18,452 nt of DNA from JBBRYB01 sp038238115 (GTDB lineage Bacteria > Actinomycetota > Actinomycetes > Propionibacteriales > Nocardioidaceae), in NCBI GenBank assembly GCA_038238115.1, contig JBBRYB010000052.1, positions 1 to 18,452 of the forward strand, given 5' to 3'. Positions 7,901 through 14,698 of this stretch are shown in pieces. Below the pieces are notes generated by a model. The model was not told where the DNA came from. It worked only from the letters and a program-made list of their open reading frames with translations, and ran no database searches. The stretch's first letter is position 1. Every line of letters starts with the position of its first letter. Made by a program: the position numbers and the translations under genes.

Positions 7901-7969
7901 CCATCCGAGCCGCGCACACCCGCCATCCGAGAACGTGGCTCGGATCGACAGCCCACCAGGCTCGGATGG
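7901..7969. promoter_or_regulatory. 69-bp nested palindrome with four CCATCCGAG half-sites (candidate operator)
   Basis: CCATCCGAG occurs at 7901-7909 and 7923-7931. The reverse complement CTCGGATGG lies at 7961-7969 and its 7-bp core CTCGGAT at 7939-7945. Both pairs are 22 bp apart. The outer arms (7901-7911 with 7959-7969) are a perfect 11-bp inverted repeat and the inner arms (7925-7931 with 7939-7945) a perfect 7-bp one. Both share the exact centre 7935. It lies between the divergent methyltransferase and sigma-factor genes. The geometry fits two dimers of a regulator on the same face of the helix; that reading is inference. Confidence 0.65.
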
Positions 7970-8101
7970 TCGGGATTGGGCCTAGCGCCGGCCATCACCC
8001 CAAGATGGGAGGGTGAACCCGCGCCGCGATGCGTCGTACCCCGCTGAGCTCCATGGTCGAAAGCGCGCCCTCTGCCGCCACCGGAGCTGGGGGCCCCGCC
8101 C

Positions 8102-8129
8102 GGGAAGAACGCTCGGTCGCCACCGGGTT
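8102..8129 (+). promoter_or_regulatory. Possible ECF-type promoter of the sigma-factor gene
   Basis: GGGAAG (8102-8107), 19 nt, then GTT (8127-8129) loosely resembles SigR/SigH-type ECF promoters (GGGAAT/C, about 18 nt, GTT). The spacing equals that of the candidate at 11340. It would start transcription almost at GTG 8138, giving a leaderless mRNA. This is a weak match in GC-rich DNA. Confidence 0.25.
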
Positions 8130-8137
8130 GACGCGTC

Positions 8138-8716
8138 GTGAGCAGCGGATCGACCGGCCGACGCGCCGCGAGCAGCACCCTGGCCGCTCGCCAGCTGGCC
8201 TTCCGTACGCACGTCGAGCCGCAGATCGAGCTGCTGCTCCGGGTCGCCGCCACGCTCACCGGGTCGTGGGTCGACGGCGAGGACCTCGTGCAGGACACGC
8301 TGGTCCGGGCGTACCGCGGGATCGACCGGTTCGACGGTGAGCATCCGCGCGCCTGGTTGCTGACGATCCTGCGGCACACGCACCTGAACTCGTTCCGCCG
8401 ACAGCGCCCGGTCCTAGCGTGGAGCGAGACCGACCTTGTGGGACAGCGGCCCGCGTTCGGCGCGGCGGCGGCCGCAAGCCCGGAGGACGAGGTCGTCGAC
8501 GGCGTCCTCCACGAGGACCTCGCACGCGCGGTCGACGCCCTGCACCCGAAGTTCCGGACGGTCCTGCTCCTCGTCGACCTCGACCAGCTCAGCTACGCCG
8601 AGGCGAGCGAGGTGCTCGGCGTGCCGATCGGCACCGTCATGTCACGTCTCAGCCGAGCCCGCGACCGGGTCCGGAAGTCGCTGCACAACAGCCCGCTGGC
8701 CAGGAGGCCCCGATGA
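8138..8716 (+). CDS. ECF-type RNA polymerase sigma factor
   Basis: The product is 192 aa. Region 2 is visible as D-G-E-D-L-V-Q-D-T-L-V-R-A-Y-R and R-A-W-L-L-T-I-L-R-H-T-H-L-N-S-F-R-R (about residues 47-88). Region 4 is L-S-Y-A-E-A-S-E-V-L-G-V-P-I-G-T-V-M-S-R-L-S-R-A-R (151-175), a helix-turn-helix that reads the -35 element. There is no region 1 or 3, as expected for group 4. An in-frame stop at 8129-8131 makes GTG 8138 the earliest start. The stop overlaps the anti-sigma start (ATGA), the usual arrangement for a sigma factor held by its partner. It resembles the SigR/SigH redox-responsive type in partner and context, but the regulon is unknown. Confidence 0.9.
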   Translation: MSSGSTGRRAASSTLAARQLAFRTHVEPQIELLLRVAATLTGSWVDGEDLVQDTLVRAYRGIDRFDGEHPRAWLLTILRHTHLNSFRRQRPVLAWSETDLVGQRPAFGAAAAASPEDEVVDGVLHEDLARAVDALHPKFRTVLLLVDLDQLSYAEASEVLGVPIGTVMSRLSRARDRVRKSLHNSPLARRPR

Positions 8717-8991
8717 TCTCAGCGCTCTCCACGATGCTGACCTGCCGCTGGGCCGCACGGCGGGTGCATCGCTACCTCGACGTTGATCCCGCGGCGCCTC
8801 TCGAACCTGCGGAGATCCGACGACTCGAAGCCCATCTGGCCACATGCGCGAGATGTTCCGCGGCCCTGGACGACCTCCGCGGGCTGCGGCGGGTGCTGGC
8901 CGGGTGGACGCAGCGCCGCGATCCGGACCCGGCCGCGGTGGCCAGGCTGCAGATGAAGGCCGCGGAACTGCTGGCTGAGGACGCGCGCTGA
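8713..8991 (+). CDS. Zinc-binding (zf-HC2) anti-sigma factor
   Basis: This 92-aa protein is coupled to the sigma gene by a 4-nt overlap. The ZAS motif H-x3-C-x2-C is present as H41-L-A-T-C45-A-R-C48, and an extra C11 is close to the N-terminus. In RsrA/RshA-type proteins such a motif binds zinc and, on oxidation to a disulfide, releases the sigma factor. No membrane segment is visible, so it should be cytosolic. A dithiol flavoprotein gene begins 26 nt downstream, which suggests a thiol or oxidant signal, though the direct sensor role is inferred from the family. Confidence 0.87.
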   Translation: MISALSTMLTCRWAARRVHRYLDVDPAAPLEPAEIRRLEAHLATCARCSAALDDLRGLRRVLAGWTQRRDPDPAAVARLQMKAAELLAEDAR

Positions 8992-9017
8992 GCCGGCCGC
9001 GCGTCGGCCTGACCACA

Positions 9018-10484
9018 ATGCCCGAGACAGGGTTCGCGTCCGATCTGCTGATTCCCCGCGACGGCGAGCGCTGGGACCTGGTGGTCGTCGGCGGCGGCAC
9101 GGCCGGCTTGGTGACCGCGAAGACCGCGGCCTGCTTCGGCGCCGACGTGCTCCTCGTCGAGCGGGACCGGACCGGCGGCGACTGCCTGTGGACCGGATGC
9201 GTGCCGAGCAAGGCGCTCCTGGCAGCGGCACACGCGGCGGCGGCTGCCCGCGGCGCCCACCGGCTCGGGGTGCACGCCGACGACGTCGTCGTGGACTTCG
9301 ACGCGGTGATGCGGCACGTCCAACGGGCCATCAGCACGATCGAGCCGGCCGACTCGCCGGCCGCGCTGCGCGCCGCGGGAGTACGGGTGGCCCACGGCGC
9401 CATGACGCTCACGTCGCGCGACACCGCGGAGGTCGGCGATGCGCCTGTGCGGTTCCGTCAGGCGCTGCTGGCAACCGGGTCTGCGCCGGCGATGCCTCCC
9501 ATCGACGGGCTGTCCGATGCGGAGCCACTCACGAGCGACACGGTCTGGGCCCTGACGGGGCTGCCACCTCGGCTGCTGATAATGGGCGGCGGCAGCATCG
9601 GGTGTGAGCTGGCCCAGGCCTTCGCCCGCCTGGGCTCGGCGGTGACGGTCGTGGAGCGTGCATCCCGGCTGCTGCTCAACGAGGACCGCGACGCAGCCAG
9701 CCTGGTACAGCGAGCGCTCACCGATGACGGGGTGAGAGTGCGGCTGGATGTCGCCGTCACCCGGGTGCGTCGCGATGCAACAGCATGGTCCGCCGAGCTC
9801 GCGGACGGGAGCGGGGTCGGCTTCGACCGGGTGCTGGTCGCGGTCGGCCGGGAGCCTCGCGCCACGGGACTCGGTCTGGAGGCGGCCGGCGTGGAGCTCG
9901 ACGAGCGAGGCTACGTCCGGGTGAACCCACGGCTGCAGACCACGAACTCCCGCATCTGGGCGGCAGGTGACATCACCGGCCATCCCCAGTTCACCCACGT
10001 CGCCGGGGTGCACGGCAGCCTGGTCGCCGGCAATGCGATCCTCGGCCTGCGCCGCACCGTCGATCTGGCCATCCCACGCGTCACCTACACCCGACCAGAG
10101 GTCGCGGCCGTGGGTGTGGGCGTCGACGACGCGCGCCAGCGGTCGTTGACCGTGCGAACGGTGCACCATACGGACGTGGACCGGGCGATCGCCGACGGCG
10201 AGCCCGGCGGCTTCAGCCGCCTGGTCCTGGATGGGAAGGGCCGAGTCGTCGGTGCCACGATCGTCGGACCGCGGGCCGGTGAGTCGCTGGCCGAGGTGGT
10301 CTCCGCGGTCCGCAACTCCGCCCGGGCACGCGACCTCGCCGCCACCATGCACGCCTACCCGACCTACGGCGACGGCGTCTGGAAGGCCAGCATCGAACAG
10401 GTCCAGCGCCGGCTGGCGGAGCCGAACGCCCGCCGGGTCACCAGACTGCTGGCGGCCCTCCGTCGTCACTGGGTCTCCCGCTGA
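9018..10484 (+). CDS. Mercuric-reductase-like FAD-dependent disulfide oxidoreductase
   Basis: The product is a 488-aa class I flavoprotein disulfide reductase. FAD motif V-V-G-G-G-T-A-G is near residues 23-30, and the redox pair is C56-L-W-T-G-C61 in G-G-D-C...C-V-P-S-K. The NAD(P)H motif M-G-G-G-S-I-G-C-E-L is at 189-198 and the second FAD motif I-W-A-A-G-D-I-T-G follows near residue 315. The C-terminal interface has H-A-Y-P-T-Y-G-D in place of the H-x-H-P-T-x-x-E of lipoamide dehydrogenase. No terminal Cys pair or N-terminal MerA metal domain is present, so true mercury reduction is unlikely. The same protein type often travels with TVP38/TMEM64 proteins, as here. It follows the anti-sigma gene by 26 nt and is probably cotranscribed. 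Confidence 0.88.
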   Translation: MPETGFASDLLIPRDGERWDLVVVGGGTAGLVTAKTAACFGADVLLVERDRTGGDCLWTGCVPSKALLAAAHAAAAARGAHRLGVHADDVVVDFDAVMRHVQRAISTIEPADSPAALRAAGVRVAHGAMTLTSRDTAEVGDAPVRFRQALLATGSAPAMPPIDGLSDAEPLTSDTVWALTGLPPRLLIMGGGSIGCELAQAFARLGSAVTVVERASRLLLNEDRDAASLVQRALTDDGVRVRLDVAVTRVRRDATAWSAELADGSGVGFDRVLVAVGREPRATGLGLEAAGVELDERGYVRVNPRLQTTNSRIWAAGDITGHPQFTHVAGVHGSLVAGNAILGLRRTVDLAIPRVTYTRPEVAAVGVGVDDARQRSLTVRTVHHTDVDRAIADGEPGGFSRLVLDGKGRVVGATIVGPRAGESLAEVVSAVRNSARARDLAATMHAYPTYGDGVWKASIEQVQRRLAEPNARRVTRLLAALRRHWVSR

Positions 10485-10632
10485 GGCAGCCGTCGACCGC
10501 CGGCGATACCGCAGCGGCTTCGCGACCGCAGCTGAGGTCGCCCTTGGTGCCGGTGGTCCACAGCACTACGGCTCTCGTCCCGTCAGCAGTCCACACAGGC
10601 TCGATCGTTATGCCCGGCCTGAAGGCCACTCC
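10485..10632. other. Intergenic stretch after flavoprotein, with a small hairpin
   Basis: No convincing gene is seen. GCGACC (10522-10527) and GGTCGC (10536-10541) form a 6-bp stem with an 8-nt loop, 38 nt after the flavoprotein stop, and could act as a weak terminator although no T-run follows. A minus-strand frame stays open but shows no recognisable motif. Confidence 0.3.
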
Positions 10633-10823
10633 GGCACTGTCGCAGTGAGCCATCGTCTGATGCCGACACAGCAGATCTTCCCGTCGGGTGCCTCGCGATG
10701 AGTCCCAAACGGTGCCATCAGGCAGTCGATGCCAGCACAAGGGACGCTCTGCGGAGGTTGAGTGACGCTGGGCCGCAAGATTTGCCGTGAGACGTTCGCG
10801 GGATCGCTCAATGCAACAGTGCC
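10633..10823. mobile_element. Miniature inverted-repeat element, copy A (191 bp)
   Basis: The left end reads GGCACTGTCGCAGTGAGCC (10633-10651). The right end read inward on the minus strand is GGCACTGTTGCATTGAGCG (10823-10805). The inverted similarity continues for about 50 bp on each side, including GCAGATCTT on the left against GCAAATCTT on the right. No transposase is inside. The second copy at 16062 has almost the same length and the same internal landmarks at identical offsets: GATCTTCC at +41 from the left end and a TTTGC-GTG block 42 nt from the right end. The 12 terminal bases resemble IS6-family ends (IS26: GGCACTGTTGCAAA), but the long repeats are unlike IS6. No target duplication was found. 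Confidence 0.65.
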
Positions 10824-10825
10824 CC

Positions 10826-11288
10826 ACCAGCGTCCCCTGACAGCGAGCCCGACACCGTCACCGAGATCGAGGATGGACAGCGCACGACGCTGGGGCTGAT
10901 ACACCGGAAGACACTCTCCCCGGAGCCGCGCCAGAAGGATCCGTTTAAGCACCGGTCCTTGCCGCACGCCGTGCACGCCGATGCGAGGCAACGGGCCCGG
11001 GAGGAAGCGTGCGCAGTCGCCCACCGCGTAGGCCTCGTCTCGGTCCACGTGCTGGAGGGTTGCTCGCACCGGCACCCCGTTCTCGTCACTTAGTCCGAGC
11101 TCGGCCAGCAGCCGGGTGGAGACAACCCGGTGGCGAGCAAGGCGACATCGTGGGAGATCTCGCTGTCGTCGTCCCAGACCAGCTGCCGCTCCCCGAGTCA
11201 CGCGCGCCACGCACCCGGTGCGAACGTCGACACCTCGCGCCGGGAGGAGCCGCCCAACAAGCCAGCCACTGACATGGCCGCGACTCAT
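10826..11288 (-). pseudogene. NDH-2-like FAD-dependent oxidoreductase, truncated and frameshifted
   Basis: The minus strand encodes the C-terminal half of an NADH dehydrogenase-like flavoprotein: A-R-G-V-D-V-R-T-G, then A-V-G-D-C-A-R-F (FAD-binding), P-L-P-R-I-G-V-H-G-V-R-Q-G-P-V, and P-Q-R-R-A-L-S-I-L-D-L-G-D-G. Between about 11200 and 11110 the expected protein (E-R-Q-L-V-W-D-D-D-S-E-I-S-H-D-V-A-L-L-A-T-G) lies in a different frame, so two compensating frameshifts are present. The N-terminal FAD domain is missing. The C-terminus is cut after R-W-W-G-T-V-A-L, where miniature element A begins. It is a dead gene, with element A marking its 3' break. Confidence 0.7.
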
Positions 11289-11339
11289 GGTGGCGAACCG
11301 GCTTGCGAGCCTCGGATTGCCGAATCTGTCGCCGAAATC

Positions 11340-11367
11340 GGGAACGTTTGCCTTGCTCGATAGTGTT
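11340..11367 (+). promoter_or_regulatory. Possible ECF-type promoter of the sulfur operon
   Basis: GGGAAC (11340-11345) is followed after 17 nt by GTGTT (11363-11367), about 46 nt before ATG 11414. The -35 half is a good match to SigR/SigH/SigE-type ECF promoters and the stretch is locally AT-richer than its surroundings. It would put the thioredoxin operon under a redox sigma factor, perhaps the one at 8138. Confidence 0.35.
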
Positions 11368-11413
11368 TTCCCGTTCAGGGAGCCGTTCGTGCTGCCGATG
11401 ACAAGGATCCACT

Positions 11414-11959
11414 ATGTCCTGGTATCGAACCGCTGCGGGTCGCCGACTTGCACCGTTGCTGGCCGTCTTGGCGCTGGTGCTCGTGGCTGGATGCACGGCT
11501 GGTAGGTCGACGTCCTCGACATCCGCGCCGGCGTCCGCCGCGAACTCGCTCGACTTCACCGGCACCACCCTCAGCGACCAGCCGTTCAACGGAGCGACCC
11601 TCACGGGGACTCCGGTGGTGCTCTGGTTCTGGGCCCCCTGGTGCACCGTCTGTCGCGCCGAGGCCCCAGACGTCGTGGCTGTCGCAGCGGAGTACGCCGG
11701 TCGCGTCACCTTCCTCGGCGTGGCCGGGCTGGGGCAGGTCGACGCGATGAAGGCCTTCGTCGCGGAGACGGGCACCAGCGGCTTCCAGCACGTGTCCGAT
11801 GTCGACGGGTCGCTGTGGCAGCGCTTCGGTGTCGTCTCCCAGCCGTCGTTCGTCTTTGTCGGCGGCTCGGGCAGCGCCCAGCGCATCGTCGGGAGCCTGG
11901 GGACGAGCGATCTCCGCCAGCACACCCAGGCGCTGCTCTCTGCCTCTGCCGGTACATGA
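11414..11959 (+). CDS. Exported thioredoxin-fold lipoprotein (Mpt53/DsbE/TlpA-like)
   Basis: This 181-aa protein starts with a basic N-terminus, a long hydrophobic stretch and lipobox L-V-A-G-C with acceptor C27, so it should be anchored outside the cytoplasmic membrane. The thioredoxin fold follows, with active site W76-C77-T-V-C80 and the cis-Pro loop S-Q-P144. This architecture matches actinobacterial Mpt53/DsbF-type secreted thioredoxins, which either oxidise or reduce exported thiols. The adjacent CcdA gene, overlapping by 4 nt, suggests it is kept reduced by electrons from the cytoplasm. AAGGAT lies 7 nt before the ATG. First gene of the sulfur operon. Confidence 0.87.
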   Translation: MSWYRTAAGRRLAPLLAVLALVLVAGCTAGRSTSSTSAPASAANSLDFTGTTLSDQPFNGATLTGTPVVLWFWAPWCTVCRAEAPDVVAVAAEYAGRVTFLGVAGLGQVDAMKAFVAETGTSGFQHVSDVDGSLWQRFGVVSQPSFVFVGGSGSAQRIVGSLGTSDLRQHTQALLSASAGT

Positions 11960-12900
11960 TGAACCAGGGCCTCCTCGCGCTCGCGCTGGTCGCCGGAGCC
12001 CTGGCGGCGTTCAACCCGTGCGGATTCGCGCTGCTTCCGGCTTACCTGTCGCTCCTGATCGCCGATCCGGCAGCAGGAGCCGAGCAGCCGGCCGGGATCA
12101 CCCGGGTGCCTGCCGTCCTGCGGGCTCTGCGCTTCACGGCGGGGATGACGGCGGGTTTCGTCGCGGTGTTCGGGGCGTTCGGCCTCGTGATAACCCCGCT
12201 TGCCCTCTCCGTGGAGCGTTACCTTCCGTACCTCACCATCCTGGTGGGGCTGACCCTACTCGGCCTCGGCGCGTGGCTGCTGTCCGGGCGAGAGGTGGTG
12301 ATCCGACGTCTCAGCGGCCGAGGGCAGGGACCGACCCTCTCTTGGTGGTCGCAGGTCGCGTACGGCGCCACGTTCGCCGTCGCCTCGCTGTCGTGCACCG
12401 TCGGACCCTTCCTGGCTATCACGTCGACCTCGCTGAGCGGGCGAGACGCGATCGAGGTGATGCAGACCTACGTTGCCTACGCGTTGGGCATGGGCACCGT
12501 CATCTTGGCGCTCGCTCTGACGGTGGCCATCGCAAGGGCTTCCGTCTCGGCGCGGATCCGCCGGGCGCAGGCGCACATCAACCGAGCCAGCGGCCTCGTC
12601 CTCATCCTCTCGGGCGGGTACGTCGCGTGGTATGGCTGGTACGAGGTACGCGTGCTGTCCGGCCGTACGACCCACGACGTGGTCGTGGACACGGCGCTGC
12701 GCGCTCAAGGCGCAGTCACCCGGTTCGTGGCGCAACTCGGTGCTGCGGGACTGATCCTCACCATCCTCGTAACCTTCCTCACGGTCCTCGCGATGTTGGC
12801 GCTCTCACTCGTCGCTCGGCGCCGCCGGCGCGCCCAGCCGCTAGGCTTCGCCACGCAGGCCACCCACCGGGTCCCGCCTCACAAGGAACGAGCTACGTGA
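11956..12900 (+). CDS. CcdA/DsbD-family transmembrane thiol electron carrier
   Basis: The product is a 314-aa membrane protein with about six to seven hydrophobic segments. The two membrane-embedded redox Cys of the CcdA family are seen: N-P-C22-G-F-A-L-L-P-A-Y in segment 1 and S-L-S-C147-T-V-G-P-F in the matching segment of the second half. Such proteins carry electrons from cytoplasmic thioredoxin to exported thiol proteins. ATG 11956 overlaps the stop of the thioredoxin gene; a second ATG follows at 11959. A last hydrophobic segment and an Arg-rich cytoplasmic tail make it longer than minimal CcdA (about 220-250 aa). Its partner is the preceding lipoprotein thioredoxin. Confidence 0.88.
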   Translation: MMNQGLLALALVAGALAAFNPCGFALLPAYLSLLIADPAAGAEQPAGITRVPAVLRALRFTAGMTAGFVAVFGAFGLVITPLALSVERYLPYLTILVGLTLLGLGAWLLSGREVVIRRLSGRGQGPTLSWWSQVAYGATFAVASLSCTVGPFLAITSTSLSGRDAIEVMQTYVAYALGMGTVILALALTVAIARASVSARIRRAQAHINRASGLVLILSGGYVAWYGWYEVRVLSGRTTHDVVVDTALRAQGAVTRFVAQLGAAGLILTILVTFLTVLAMLALSLVARRRRRAQPLGFATQATHRVPPHKERAT

Positions 12901-13226
12901 TGACCCAAGACTCGAGCGTCGGTCGTCTCGTCGACGGCGGTGATCGAGCCTGTGGCGAGTTACTCATGATGCTCATCGAGCCTATGCTCAGCATGCCAAG
13001 GGGAGCCCTCATCAGGCTGGTGGCCACCGATCCCGCGGCACCGATCGACATCCCCGCCTGGTGTTACCTCACTGGGCATCACTACCGGGGCTGTGGACAT
13101 CAGCCGGACGGACGCGCCCACTACGACCTCGAGGTGTCGGGGTCGGCGGTTGCCACCCGAAACGGTAAACCTTGGCAGCTGAGCAAGATTTCCGACGGAC
13201 GAAGGGAAGGAAAACCATCGCCATGA
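12900..13226 (+). CDS. TusA-like sulfur-carrier protein
   Basis: This 108-aa cytosolic protein has the TusA fold pattern: an early catalytic-type Cys in G-D-R-A-C18-G-E-L-L-M-M-L, a middle block R-L-V-A-T-D-P-A-A-P-I-D-I-P-A-W-C55 and a further C65. The D-P-A-A-P-I-D-I-P-A-W-C block is characteristic of TusA-like proteins that carry persulfide sulfur. The classical C-P-x-P motif is replaced by C-G-E-L, as in an actinobacterial variant. The last 15 residues are basic and poorly conserved-looking. Its start shares one base with the CcdA stop and its stop overlaps the DsrE start, so it sits in a tightly coupled group. Likely role: hand sulfur to DsrE or to the TusA-radical SAM fusion. Confidence 0.8.
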   Translation: MTQDSSVGRLVDGGDRACGELLMMLIEPMLSMPRGALIRLVATDPAAPIDIPAWCYLTGHHYRGCGHQPDGRAHYDLEVSGSAVATRNGKPWQLSKISDGRREGKPSP

Positions 13227-13582
13227 ACGGTTTGGTCATCAACCTCACCCACTCTACCGACGACGTGGACCGCTGCAGCGTAGCGATGGTCGTCGCCGGC
13301 GCCTCGGTCGCATCCGGCCAGGAGACCACGGTCTTCTTGTCGTCGGAGGGCGTCTCCATCGCCAAGACCGGGGTTGCCGGGCAGCTGCACGAGGAGGGCT
13401 TCGCGCCCATGTCCGAGCTCGTCGCAACGTTCGTCGAGGCAGGAGGCGAGTTCCTCGTCTGCAGTCCGTGCGCGAAAAAGCGGGGAATCGGCGAGGGCGA
13501 CCTGATCGGCGGAGCCACCATCGTCGGCGGAGCGACCCTTGTGGCCAAGTTGGTCGACGGCGCAGCGTCGCTCTCGTTCTGA
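13223..13582 (+). CDS. DsrE-like sulfur-transfer protein
   Basis: This 119-aa protein shows the DsrE/DsrF flavodoxin-like fold pattern: a beta-strand start L-V-I-N-L-T-H, a helix with S-V-A-M-V-V-A-G-A, a strand T-T-V-F-L-S-S-E-G-V, and near the C-terminus E-F-L-V-C80-S-P-C83-A-K-K-R-G-I. The C-S-P-C-A-K-K-R-G-I segment is the usual site of the conserved Cys that carries persulfide in this family. ATG 13223 is chosen because it overlaps the TusA stop (ATGA); an upstream TTG would add 17 residues. DsrE and TusA proteins commonly exchange sulfur, and the neighbours agree. Confidence 0.82.
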   Translation: MNGLVINLTHSTDDVDRCSVAMVVAGASVASGQETTVFLSSEGVSIAKTGVAGQLHEEGFAPMSELVATFVEAGGEFLVCSPCAKKRGIGEGDLIGGATIVGGATLVAKLVDGAASLSF

Positions 13583-13594
13583 CGGCCGAGCATC

Positions 13595-14698
13595 GTGCCT
13601 CCCTCCAAGTCCCCCGTACAGTCACCGGTACCGTGGTCCCCCTCGGTCGAGTTGGACGGTGGGACACGGGACTGCGGCAGCGGCCTCCTGCTGTCGCTTG
13701 TCATCGCGATGCGCTCGATCAGCGAGGGCGAACTCTTGCTGCTGCGCACACGCGAGAAGTCTGTTCTTGCCGACCTTCCCGCCTGGGCAAGGCTGGCAGG
13801 GCACGAGCTGCTCTCGGTGTCCGTCGACGGGGGCGCCCCGGACTCATGGAGCCTGGTCATCATGCGCGGTCGCCCGCGACGCAGCGACGAGCGCGCCTTC
13901 ACGGGCGGCTCCGCCGCACCGCTCGGCAGTCGACTGTGGCTCTACACCAACTTCCACTGCAACCTGTCCTGTGACTACTGCTGCGCGCGCTCGTCGCCCG
14001 CGACGCCGGCCCGGTTGCTCCCCCATGCCGTCGCCGAAGCCGCCATTGACGAGTTCGTTGCCCAGGGCGGACGTGAGCTGATGATCACCGGCGGTGAGCC
14101 GTTCCTGCACCCAGAGCTGAGCGCGATAGTCAGCTACGGCTCGCAGCGGGTGCCCACCGTGATCCTCACCAACGCCATGGTCTTCGACCGGGGCCGACGG
14201 CTCGAGACGCTGCGATCGATGGACCGCGGAAGCGTCACGCTGCAAATCAGTCTCGACTCCGCGGGACCGACGCTCCACGACCGCCAGCGCGGTGCGGGCT
14301 CTCATGCGAAGGCGCTGGCGGGCATCGGCCTCGCCCGGGAACTGGGCTTCAGGGTTCGTGTCGCGGCAACGCTCAGCGAGGAGGACCTCTCGTCCGCCGA
14401 CAGACTTCACGCGGCCCTTGACAACCTCGGAGTCGATCCCGCGGACAGGCTGATCAGGCCCATCGCGGCGGAAGGTTACGCCGAGGCCGGCGTGCATCTC
14501 TCGCTGAGCAACCTCGAGCCCGAACCGACGTTGACCGTCGACGGCGCCTGGTGGCACCCCGTGTCCGTCACCAACCCCAACCTCAAGGTGGCAGACTCGC
14601 CGCTGCCACTCTCGAGGATTCTCGACGTGATGCGCGACGTCCTCGAAGTCCACGCCGCCGGGACCACCGAGGGTCGCGAGGTCTTCCGATGCGTGTGA
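13595..14698 (+). CDS. TusA-radical SAM fusion protein
   Basis: The product is 367 aa from GTG 13595, 12 nt after the DsrE gene. Residues about 18-90 form a TusA-like domain with D-C27-G-S-G-L-L and L-P-A-W-A-R-L-A-G-H, homologous in layout to the free TusA gene but with Ala where that one has C55. A radical SAM domain follows: C122-N-L-S-C126-D-Y-C129, plus C130, then G-G-E-P at 166-169 and a Ser/Asp-rich strand L-Q-I-S-L-D-S. The protein ends F-R-C-V, so a Cys is penultimate. A single enzyme joining a sulfur carrier to a radical SAM domain suggests radical sulfur insertion or a sulfur-containing product. The end may be natural or a frameshift, since an adjacent frame continues with two Cys (see 14689). 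Confidence 0.83.
   Translation: MPPSKSPVQSPVPWSPSVELDGGTRDCGSGLLLSLVIAMRSISEGELLLLRTREKSVLADLPAWARLAGHELLSVSVDGGAPDSWSLVIMRGRPRRSDERAFTGGSAAPLGSRLWLYTNFHCNLSCDYCCARSSPATPARLLPHAVAEAAIDEFVAQGGRELMITGGEPFLHPELSAIVSYGSQRVPTVILTNAMVFDRGRRLETLRSMDRGSVTLQISLDSAGPTLHDRQRGAGSHAKALAGIGLARELGFRVRVAATLSEEDLSSADRLHAALDNLGVDPADRLIRPIAAEGYAEAGVHLSLSNLEPEPTLTVDGAWWHPVSVTNPNLKVADSPLPLSRILDVMRDVLEVHAAGTTEGREVFRCV

Noticed and set aside
8772..10469. Minus-strand open frame (565 codons) opposite the flavoprotein
   Set aside because: Shadow of the flavoprotein gene, whose FAD, NAD and Cys motifs are all intact on the plus strand.
9018..10484. True mercuric reductase and a mercury-resistance operon
   Set aside because: There is no C-terminal Cys pair, no N-terminal metal-binding domain and no merR, merT or merP nearby.
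10633..10823. Target-site duplications around the miniature elements
   Set aside because: The 8 bp on either side of copy A and copy B do not match, so none is claimed.
10438..10827. Minus-strand ORF of 129 codons across miniature element A
   Set aside because: It begins in the element end and overlaps the flavoprotein 3' end antisense; no motif or family was recognised, so it is not called as a gene.
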